The position numbers and the translations under genes were made by a program. A stretch of DNA of 21,201 nt. Origin: JAVVEW01 sp032251045 (GTDB lineage Bacteria; Pseudomonadota; Gammaproteobacteria; Methylococcales; Methylomonadaceae). The stretch is taken from contig JAVVEW010000039.1 in NCBI GenBank assembly GCA_032251045.1, positions 1 to 21,201 of the forward strand, read 5' to 3'. How positions within the stretch are numbered: the first letter of the stretch is position 1; each line of letters starts with the position of its first letter. The notes under the pieces are model-generated. The model was not told the DNA's origin, did not search any database, and saw only the letters and a program-made list of their open reading frames with translations. Positions 15,587 to 21,201 of this stretch are shown here, piece after piece.

Positions 15587-16960
15587 ATGAAAAATCATAC
15601 CGTCGATGCCATTATCGCACCCGAAGGGCCTTTGGCATTGCTGTCGCAAGGCGAGGTTGCCCAGTTGCTGGATCACAGTCAAAGCGGTCTTTATCAGACG
15701 TTGCATCATTGTGCGCTGGCGGTGCTGAACTGCGGCAATTCGCTTGACGACGGGAAGGAGCTTTTGGCGCGTTATCCGGACTTCAATATTGCATTACTGA
15801 CTGAAGCGCGTGGCTTGAAATTGGCGGTGACCGGGGCGCCGGCCAGTGCGTTTGTCGATGGTGAAATGATCAAGGGCATCAAGGAGCATCTGTTCGCTTT
15901 GCTGCGGGATTTGCTGTATGTCCATGATGAAATAGTGGCCAATCCCAAGTTTGATCTCAACGATTCATCCGGCATCACCAACGCGGTTTTTCATTTGTTG
16001 CGCAATGCCCGAGTCATTCACCCCCAGACCGAGCCTCGGCTAGTGGTTTGTTGGGGTGGGCATTCCATATCCCGGGAGGAATACGATTACTCCAAAGAAC
16101 TCGGTTATGAGCTGGGGCTGCGCGGTTTGAATATCTGTACCGGTTGTGGTCCTGGGGCAATGAAAGGCCCTATGAAAGGCGCCACCATCGGTCATGCCAA
16201 GCAACGCATCGATAACGGTCATTATATCGGCATCACCGAGCCGGGCATTATCGCCGCCGAATCGCCTAATCCGATTGTCAACGATCTGGTGATTTTGCCG
16301 GATATTGAAAAACGCCTGGAAGCGTTTGTGCGTATTGCCCATGGCATTATCGTGTTCCCGGGCGGTGTGGGCACATTGGAGGAAATTCTTTATCTGCTGG
16401 GTATTTTGTTGCATCCGGACAATGCCGAATTGCCTTTTTCGTTGTTGTTTACCGGCCCGGCTTGCGCACGCGATTATTTTGCCCAGGTGGATGCTTTTAT
16501 CGGCGCCACCTTAGGTGTGGAGGCGCAGCAGCGTTACCAGATTATTATCGACGATCCTGAGCTGGTGGCGCGCCGTCTGAAAGAAGGTATTCAGCAGGTT
16601 CGCGCTGTTCGCAAGCAGCGTAATGATGCGTATTGTTTTAATTGGTCGTTGACCATTCCGGCGATTTTTCAGCAGCCTTTTCAGCCTAATCATGCCAACA
16701 TGCGCGCTTTATCACTGCATTTAGCGCAGCCTGTGCATGAGTTGGCGGCGCATCTTAGGCGAGTGTTTTCCGGCATTGTCGCGGGTAATGTCAAAGAGCA
16801 GGGTATTCGTGCCATCGAGCAGCATGGCTTGTTCGAAATTCACGGCGAGGCCGGTATTATGGAGCCGGTCGATGCCTTGTTAACAGCATTCATCGAGCAA
16901 AATCGCATGAAGTTGCCGGGCAAGGTTTATGTGCCTTGTTACCGGCTGATACACCGTTAA
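15587..16960 (+). CDS. ppnN: Pyrimidine/purine 5'-monophosphate nucleosidase PpnN (LOG family)
   Basis: PpnN (YgdH) cleaves nucleoside monophosphates to the free base and ribose 5-phosphate in the cytosol, and the E. coli enzyme is stimulated by (p)ppGpp. The 457-aa product matches E. coli PpnN (454) in length and layout: an N-terminal DUF4478 region, a central Rossmann-like LOG domain with CTGCGPGAMKGPMKGA and the catalytic PGGVGTLEE motif near residue 257, and a C-terminal DUF3412 region. Short LOG proteins (cytokinin-activating type) lack both extensions, which rules them out. It starts three bases after DUF3014. A 130-bp gap separates it from rplM. Confidence 0.94.
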   Translation: MKNHTVDAIIAPEGPLALLSQGEVAQLLDHSQSGLYQTLHHCALAVLNCGNSLDDGKELLARYPDFNIALLTEARGLKLAVTGAPASAFVDGEMIKGIKEHLFALLRDLLYVHDEIVANPKFDLNDSSGITNAVFHLLRNARVIHPQTEPRLVVCWGGHSISREEYDYSKELGYELGLRGLNICTGCGPGAMKGPMKGATIGHAKQRIDNGHYIGITEPGIIAAESPNPIVNDLVILPDIEKRLEAFVRIAHGIIVFPGGVGTLEEILYLLGILLHPDNAELPFSLLFTGPACARDYFAQVDAFIGATLGVEAQQRYQIIIDDPELVARRLKEGIQQVRAVRKQRNDAYCFNWSLTIPAIFQQPFQPNHANMRALSLHLAQPVHELAAHLRRVFSGIVAGNVKEQGIRAIEQHGLFEIHGEAGIMEPVDALLTAFIEQNRMKLPGKVYVPCYRLIHR

Positions 16961-17017
16961 GTCAGGCCAGGTCTTAGGCTTGGCAGCCGGCGCGGTGAGG
17001 TTCTAAGCGTAATAGTT

Positions 17018-17047
17018 TTGGCTTAAAGGACATCCTTACTATATAAT
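17018..17047 (+). promoter_or_regulatory. Putative sigma-70 promoter for rplM-rpsI
   Basis: TTGGCT (17018-17023) and a perfect TATAAT (17042-17047) are separated by 18 bp. The expected start of transcription is about 35-40 bp upstream of the rplM ATG, leaving a short leader with no room for a large regulatory structure. Confidence 0.6.
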
Positions 17048-17090
17048 TGCCTGCTTTTCTGTTTACGTCTTACAAGAGTTTCAATCTGTC

Positions 17091-17519
17091 ATGAAAACAT
17101 TCAGCGCCAAACCCGCCGAAGTCAAGCGCGACTGGTATGTGGTCGATGCCGAGGGTAAGACCCTAGGGCGTCTGGCCTCTGAAATCGCCTTCCGCCTGCG
17201 CGGCAAACACAAGCCCGAGTATACGCCGCATGTCGATACCGGCGATTACATTATCGTTGTCAACGCCGAGAAGATCGCGGTGACGGGCAACAAAGAAAAA
17301 GACAAAATGTACTATCATCACACCGGTTATATCGGCAACATGAAGTCAACGAATCTGGCCACTTTGCGTCAGCGTTTTCCTGACCGCATTCTGAGCACTG
17401 CGGTACGTGGCATGTTACCTAAAAATCCGTTGGGCCGCGCCATGTTCAAAAAGCTCAAAATTTATGCCGGTTCAACTCATCAACATCAAGCCCAGCAACC
17501 GAAAGTGCTGGAACTGTAA
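17091..17519 (+). CDS. rplM: 50S ribosomal protein L13
   Basis: A 142-aa protein identical in length to E. coli L13, an early-assembling component of the large ribosomal subunit. Family motifs are KTFSAKPAEVKRDWYVVDA at the N-terminus, GRLASEIAFRLRGKHKPEY, DYIIVVNAEKIAVTGNK and the AVRGMLPKNPLGRAMFKKL block near residue 105. rpsI follows after 12 bp, the standard gammaproteobacterial arrangement. The promoter lies immediately upstream of the gene. Confidence 0.98.
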   Translation: MKTFSAKPAEVKRDWYVVDAEGKTLGRLASEIAFRLRGKHKPEYTPHVDTGDYIIVVNAEKIAVTGNKEKDKMYYHHTGYIGNMKSTNLATLRQRFPDRILSTAVRGMLPKNPLGRAMFKKLKIYAGSTHQHQAQQPKVLEL

Positions 17520-17531
17520 TCAGGAATTATT

Positions 17532-17924
17532 ATGGCAAGTTCACACCATTACGGCACCGGTCGCCGCAAAAGCGCCATCGCACGGGTTTTCACTAGCCCC
17601 GGTACCGGCAAAATTATCGTTAACCAGCAAGCTTTAGAAGAATATTTTGGTCGTAAAACCGATCAAATGATCTCTCGCCAGCCTTTAGAATGCGTGGAGC
17701 TGGAAGGCAAGCTGGATGTTATGGTCACGGTTAAAGGCGGCGGCCCTTCCGGTCAGGCGGGCGCGATTCGCCATGGTCTGGCGCGTGCGCTGATTGAATA
17801 CGATGAAAGCCTGCGTTCACCGCTGCGTAAAGCAGGTTATGTGACGCGTGACGCCCGTGTGGTGGAGCGTAAAAAAATCGGCTTGCACAAAGCCCGCAAA
17901 CGACCTCAATACTCCAAGCGTTAA
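17532..17924 (+). CDS. rpsI: 30S ribosomal protein S9
   Basis: A 130-aa protein matching bacterial S9 in length, with YGTGRRKSAIARVF near the start, VTVKGGGPSGQAGAIRHGLAR in the middle and the conserved basic tail ending in YSKR, which reaches the P-site tRNA. CAGGAAT just before the ATG is the ribosome site. It is the second gene of the rplM-rpsI pair. No terminator with a U-run is seen in the 98 bp that follow, although there is a strong hairpin at 17979-18004. Confidence 0.98.
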   Translation: MASSHHYGTGRRKSAIARVFTSPGTGKIIVNQQALEEYFGRKTDQMISRQPLECVELEGKLDVMVTVKGGGPSGQAGAIRHGLARALIEYDESLRSPLRKAGYVTRDARVVERKKIGLHKARKRPQYSKR

Positions 17925-17978
17925 GCCTTGTCGTTTTAAGCGGGGCGCGTTCGGAAACTTTCGCGCACCGTCTTCCCT

Positions 17979-18004
17979 ACGGCCTGTGTGTCCTGCCAGG
18001 CCGT
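17979..18004 (+). other. GC-rich hairpin between rpsI and the glycosyltransferase gene
   Basis: ACGGCCTG and CAGGCCGT form a perfect 8-bp stem around a 10-base loop. No run of T follows, so it is not a canonical intrinsic terminator. It ends 18 bp before the glycosyltransferase start. It might act as an mRNA 3'-end stabiliser or an attenuator. Confidence 0.4.
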
Positions 18005-18022
18005 TCAGTATGAGTATCTCGC

Positions 18023-18736
18023 ATGGCTCTTTCCGTGGTTGTCCCGGTTTACAACGAAGCCGAAAATATCCTTCCCCTTCTGGCCGAAATCGACACCGCT
18101 TTGTCCGCCATCGAGCACGAAATCATTTATGTCGATGACGGCAGCACCGATGAAACTGGCCAGCAGCTTGACTGTGCGCTGCAGCGTTATGCCCAGCTTC
18201 GGGTGTTACGCCATGCCCGGCGCAGTGGTCAGAGTACGGCGCTTTATAATGGCGTGCATGCGGCGCGTTTTCCGGTGATTGCCACCCTGGATGGGGATGG
18301 TCAGAATCATCCCGGCGATATTCCAGAGCTTTATGCCAAGCTGAAAGGTGATATTTTGATGCTGGCAGGCTGGCGTCAGCGGCGTCAGGACTCGCGTTGG
18401 CGTGGTCATTCTTCGCGCCTGGCCAATGCGGTGCGTGCCAGACTGTTGCGTGATCACACGCCTGACACAGGTTGCGGCCTGAAAGTTTTTTATCGCGATA
18501 CCTTTCTGGCGCTGCCTTATTTCGATCATATGCACCGTTTTCTTCCGGCATTGATTCAACGCATGGGAGGGAAGGTGGTGTCAGAGCCTGTCAGACATCG
18601 TCCCCGAACGCAGGGGGTTTCAAAGTATGGCACCTGGCAGCGCCTGGCAGTTGGGATCGTTGATTTGTGCGGCGTGTTATGGCTTAAAAAACGCACCCGA
18701 CTGACAACTTTTGAGGAGTTAAGCCGTGAACGCTGA
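18023..18736 (+). CDS. DPM1/ArnC-like family 2 glycosyltransferase
   Basis: A 237-aa GT-A fold enzyme. It has VVPVYNEAENILPLL at the N-terminus, IIYVDDGSTDETG for nucleotide binding, ATLDGDGQNHPGDIP with the metal-binding DGD, and TGCGLKVF followed by HRFLPALIQRMGGKV and HRPRTQGVSKYG. These are features of polyprenyl-phosphate glycosyltransferases of the dolichol-phosphate-mannose synthase type. It lacks the C-terminal membrane helices of ArnC. The overlapping small LABN membrane protein downstream may provide the anchor. A likely reaction is transfer of a sugar from a nucleotide donor to undecaprenyl phosphate for envelope glycolipid modification; donor and acceptor are not determined. Confidence 0.88.
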   Translation: MALSVVVPVYNEAENILPLLAEIDTALSAIEHEIIYVDDGSTDETGQQLDCALQRYAQLRVLRHARRSGQSTALYNGVHAARFPVIATLDGDGQNHPGDIPELYAKLKGDILMLAGWRQRRQDSRWRGHSSRLANAVRARLLRDHTPDTGCGLKVFYRDTFLALPYFDHMHRFLPALIQRMGGKVVSEPVRHRPRTQGVSKYGTWQRLAVGIVDLCGVLWLKKRTRLTTFEELSRER

Positions 18737-19013
18737 GTCGATCTGGATGGCGGTTGGTTTTTTGGGTCAGGCACTGTTTTCCGCCCGTTTTCTGGTGCAA
18801 TGGCTGAAGTCTGAGCGTGAACGTAAAAGTGTGTTTCCGGTCGCATTCTGGTATTTCAGCATCGCCGGCGGCGTGACCTTATTGGCTTATGCGATATATC
18901 GGCAAGACCCTGTGTTTATTGCCGGTCAAAGTGTTGGGCTGTTTATTTATTTGCGTAATCTGTATTTCATTTTATTCAAGCCAGCGGCAACAGCTGCGCT
19001 GACAGAACGTTAA
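18726..19013 (+). CDS. Lipid-A-disaccharide synthase N-terminal-like (LABN) membrane protein
   Basis: A 95-aa protein with about three membrane segments, around GFLGQALFSARFLVQWLKSE, FWYFSIAGGVTLLAYAIY and VGLFIYLRNLYFILF. This is the LABN domain, found free-standing or fused to LpxB. The motif of an arginine- and glutamine-bearing first helix (ARFLVQW) is characteristic. The GTG start overlaps the glycosyltransferase gene by 11 bp, with GAGGAG upstream, indicating a co-translated pair. Its stop codon overlaps that of gshA on the other strand. A role in membrane recruitment or lipid handling for the glycosyltransferase is inferred. Confidence 0.85.
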   Translation: MNAESIWMAVGFLGQALFSARFLVQWLKSERERKSVFPVAFWYFSIAGGVTLLAYAIYRQDPVFIAGQSVGLFIYLRNLYFILFKPAATAALTER

Positions 19014-20596
19014 CGCTGGGCGAAGTAATGAGCTAAGAACTCGGCAAACGGCACCGATTTGTCCTGTTCCAGGGTTTGCTGACGGGCCAGCGAGGCTTCG
19101 GCTAAGTGTTTGAATTGCTGGCTGTGTTGGGCGGCAAAAGGTAAGTTTCGCAGCTGTTCGGCATGGCTGCGCGATAGGTTCAGCGCATAAGGGTTGAAGG
19201 GGTGTTCCAGAGAACTCATGGCCGTCAGCATCCGCGCCGAAGGCGTCAGATCCGGGTTTTCTACCTTAGCCTGCTGTTGTTCCAGCGCGTTCTGATAGTG
19301 TTCGCTGCCGGCGGCCTGGTCTAGCACTTCACACACCGGTTGCATCGCGGTTAACAGTGCATTAGCCCAGTCTTGCAAAGGTATGTCACCGTTTTCACCG
19401 GCCAGTTGCAAACCCGGCTCCCGGCCTTTGTGGGCTACGCGTAGTTGATTGTGATTCACTTTAGCCCAGCTGTCGGGGGTAAACGACGGGCTGTCTTGTA
19501 ACAGCTGTGTGAGTATAAACGCCTCCAGAAAATAGGCGGTCGTAGGGGCGATGCCTAAGGGTGCCCCGGGATCGAGATCCAGCGAGCGCAATTCAATATA
19601 ACGCACACCCCTGCGTTTCAGCGCCAGCGTGGGTTTTTCTCCTGAATAGGCAATTTGCTTCGGCCTGACCGTGCTGTAAAACTCGTTTTCGATTTGCAGG
19701 ATGTTGCCGTTAAGTTGCCGGTATTCGCCGTCTTCCAAAATGCCTAACGCCTGATAAGGGGGGTAGGGTGTTTCAATGGCATGGCTGAGACTGCTTACAT
19801 AACCGGGTAAGGAATTGTAATCAATCGATAGCCGAGCCTGATTCTCGCTTTTATAACCGATGTCGCTCATGCGCAGTGAAGTGGCAAAGGGATGATAAAG
19901 CGTGTAATCATCAAATTCGTCAAATTGCTCGGCCAGTTGCGGGCGGCTTTTGAAAAAGCTGGTGCAAATCGCAGGTGAAGCGCCAAACAGGTACAGTACC
20001 AACCAACCATGACGCAGTAAATTCCGAATCAAATCAAAATAGCGCCGGGCGATAAAGGTTTCCAGCGGCTGAATATCAGCGCTGCGATCATGCCAATAGC
20101 TCCACAGCGGCATGGGTACGGAATAATTAAAATGCACCCCGGCAATGGCCTGCATGGTGCGGCCATAACGAAGCGCTAAGCCGCGGCGATAAATATGCTT
20201 CATTTGGCCGATATTGGACAAGCCATATTCAGCAATGGGAATGCTGGCATCGCCATCGATGCCGCAGGGCATACTGGCGCTGAGCAGGATTTCATCGTCG
20301 AGATGCCGATAAACGAATTGGTGAATATGCTGTAGCCAGGTCAACGCATCTTGAATGTCACCACTGGGCGGGGTGATGAATTCCATCAAGGCCTCGGAAT
20401 AGTCGGTCGTGATGTATTGATGCGTGAGCGCGGCCCCTAAGGCTGGCGGGTGAGGCGTTTGAGCGATGCGGCCATGCGGATTGATTCTCAAGCTCTCTTT
20501 TTCAAGACCTTTCAACCCTCCGGCCAGTAGATGTTGTGCCTTATCTTGTTGCAACCGTTGGAGATGCGGCAAACTTAAATCAAACGAATGGGTCAT
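19010..20596 (-). CDS. gshA: Glutamate-cysteine ligase, class I (E. coli type)
   Basis: GshA makes gamma-glutamylcysteine from glutamate, cysteine and ATP, the first and rate-limiting step of glutathione synthesis in the cytosol. At 528 aa it is close to E. coli GshA (518). Recognisable stretches include GGLKGLEKESLRI near the N-terminus, TTDYSEALMEFITPP, SASMPCGI, HFNYSVP, FGASPAICTSFF and RGVRYIELRSLDLDP, all part of the class I fold. The ATG at 20594-20596 opens the frame; no strong ribosome site is seen. An extended -10 promoter lies just upstream. gshB is not adjacent. Confidence 0.96.
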   Translation of the reverse strand: MTHSFDLSLPHLQRLQQDKAQHLLAGGLKGLEKESLRINPHGRIAQTPHPPALGAALTHQYITTDYSEALMEFITPPSGDIQDALTWLQHIHQFVYRHLDDEILLSASMPCGIDGDASIPIAEYGLSNIGQMKHIYRRGLALRYGRTMQAIAGVHFNYSVPMPLWSYWHDRSADIQPLETFIARRYFDLIRNLLRHGWLVLYLFGASPAICTSFFKSRPQLAEQFDEFDDYTLYHPFATSLRMSDIGYKSENQARLSIDYNSLPGYVSSLSHAIETPYPPYQALGILEDGEYRQLNGNILQIENEFYSTVRPKQIAYSGEKPTLALKRRGVRYIELRSLDLDPGAPLGIAPTTAYFLEAFILTQLLQDSPSFTPDSWAKVNHNQLRVAHKGREPGLQLAGENGDIPLQDWANALLTAMQPVCEVLDQAAGSEHYQNALEQQQAKVENPDLTPSARMLTAMSSLEHPFNPYALNLSRSHAEQLRNLPFAAQHSQQFKHLAEASLARQQTLEQDKSVPFAEFLAHYFAQR

Positions 20597-20625
20597 CAGG
20601 GCGCTTTAACCGGCTAAAAGGAAGC

Positions 20626-20634
20626 ATTATAGCA
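20626..20634 (-). promoter_or_regulatory. Extended -10 promoter for gshA
   Basis: TGCTATAAT is found on the minus strand about 30 bp upstream of the gshA ATG. The TGn extension compensates for the lack of a good -35 hexamer. Confidence 0.55.
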
Positions 20635-20722
20635 AGAGCTTATCCCGGGAGCCTGTCCGAGAATAGACGGATTGATTGCTGATTAGCGGGTTCAAAGAAT
20701 TTCTCTGGCTTACCATGGCTGC

Positions 20723-21201
20723 TTACCCCTCAAATAACTCGGCTAAGGTAGTGACTTCGAACAGCCGCTCGCTCCAGTGTTCTAATTGCGCGGAGCTGGC
20801 CGCGTGTATCCGCGCCTCGATGTCTTGAGGCAGTGGGCCAAAGCGCTTGACCAACAGTCGCTGTAATAGCTGCATCTGGCCTTCTGTTTTACCTTCTTCC
20901 TTGCCCTGTTTTCGACCTTCCTCTTTACCGACGCGATAGCCGTCGCCATACGAGGATTCAAACAAGCTGGCTTGATAGTGTAAATCATCCTGATAGCGCT
21001 CATAAGCGCGGCGTTCAGCTTCGGGTAGCTTTAAGATGCTTAAGGTTTCTTCGGCTTGTTTTAAGCCTTTGGCGCTGTAGTGTTCGGGCAGTTGTTCGTG
21101 TTTCAGGAAATAAATCCATTCGTCCAGCGTGTCTTTGGCAATGTCGTTGAAACGATGGACTTTGATCAGATAATACTCAGGGTAGAGCGCTTCGACGCTG
21201 T
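20723..21201 (-). CDS. Rpn-family recombination-promoting nuclease/putative transposase, C-terminal part (partial)
   Basis: The frame is open from the right edge of the window to a stop at 20723, giving about 158 residues; the 5' end lies outside. It includes LYPEYYLIKVHRFNDIAKD, DEWIYFLKHEQLP, a charged GKEEGRKQGKEEGKTEG stretch and a DUF4351-like tail (LLQRLLVKRFGPLPQDIEARI ... LFEVTTLAELF). This is the C-terminal half of the Rpn/PD-(D/E)XK transposase-like family. The catalytic nuclease residues would be further upstream. No frameshift is seen in the visible part. A broken relative lies at 661-1192. The short internal TTG or GTG starts are not real starts. Confidence 0.85.
   Translation of the reverse strand, partial: SVEALYPEYYLIKVHRFNDIAKDTLDEWIYFLKHEQLPEHYSAKGLKQAEETLSILKLPEAERRAYERYQDDLHYQASLFESSYGDGYRVGKEEGRKQGKEEGKTEGQMQLLQRLLVKRFGPLPQDIEARIHAASSAQLEHWSERLFEVTTLAELFEG

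Noticed and set aside
15587..16960. LOG protein as a cytokinin-activating lysine decarboxylase-like enzyme
   Set aside because: The 457-aa length with extensions on both sides of the LOG core matches PpnN, not the short plant-type LOG proteins.
661..21201. The two Rpn-family genes as ends of one large composite transposon
   Set aside because: They belong to different subtypes, are in opposite orientation with different C-terminal regions, and enclose core genes such as rplM, rpsI, lnt and gshA.

Overview
The window looks like a piece of a gammaproteobacterial chromosome. Evidence is a YgdH/PpnN-type LOG nucleosidase, a class I (E. coli-type) glutamate-cysteine ligase, a DUF3014 membrane protein, Lnt, YbbA/YbbP, and the rplM-rpsI pair. 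A Methylococcales-type methanotroph would fit the C-run/TTT...AAA/G-run palindromic repeats, a hemerythrin-linked regulator and Hyp maturation genes. That placement is inference; no methane-oxidation gene is visible. Most of the window is ordinary core chromosome. The clearest accessory or degraded DNA is at the left edge, with a second Rpn-type gene at the right edge.

Layout. Positions 1-300 hold palindromic repeats: a MITE-like inverted-repeat structure followed by three back-to-back 31-bp units. They abut a truncated IS3-family transposase remnant (303-650, minus) and a frameshifted, 5'-truncated Rpn-family (PD-(D/E)XK) gene (661-1192, plus). A long minus-strand gene train then runs from 10350 down to 1276: hypB-hypD (hydrogenase maturation, ATGA-coupled), a YgjP-like zinc metallopeptidase, ybbA-ybbP (ATPase and 10-TM permease, ATGA-coupled), and a second ATPase/permease pair of LolD/MacB type (GTGA-coupled). 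A 358-bp divergent intergenic region separates hypB from an orphan parA (plus), whose 3' end overlaps lnt (minus) by 52 bp. Upstream of lnt on the same strand is a hemerythrin-PAS-GGDEF protein with a complete set of seven iron ligands and an intact GGDEF motif and I-site.

From 14741 to 19013 the plus strand carries DUF3014-ppnN, then rplM-rpsI, then a DPM1/ArnC-like glycosyltransferase overlapping a small lipid-A-disaccharide-synthase N-terminal-like (LABN) membrane protein. gshA (minus) converges on the LABN gene so tightly that their stop codons overlap. The right edge carries the 3' part of another Rpn/DUF4351 gene (minus).

How the genes fit together. The two ABC cassettes have FtsX-like (type VII, mechanotransmission/extraction) architectures rather than classical importer architecture, which suggests cell-envelope lipid or lipoprotein handling. 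Lnt and the glycosyltransferase/LABN pair are also envelope functions. HypB/HypD imply that the organism makes a [NiFe] hydrogenase, although no structural hydrogenase gene nor hypA/C/E/F is in view. I did not find a convincing wholly new system. The best candidates for a second look are the O2-binding diguanylate cyclase, the hyp-ygjP-ABC gene train, the palindrome over the putative DUF3014-ppnN promoter, and the repeat cluster sitting at a transposon breakpoint.
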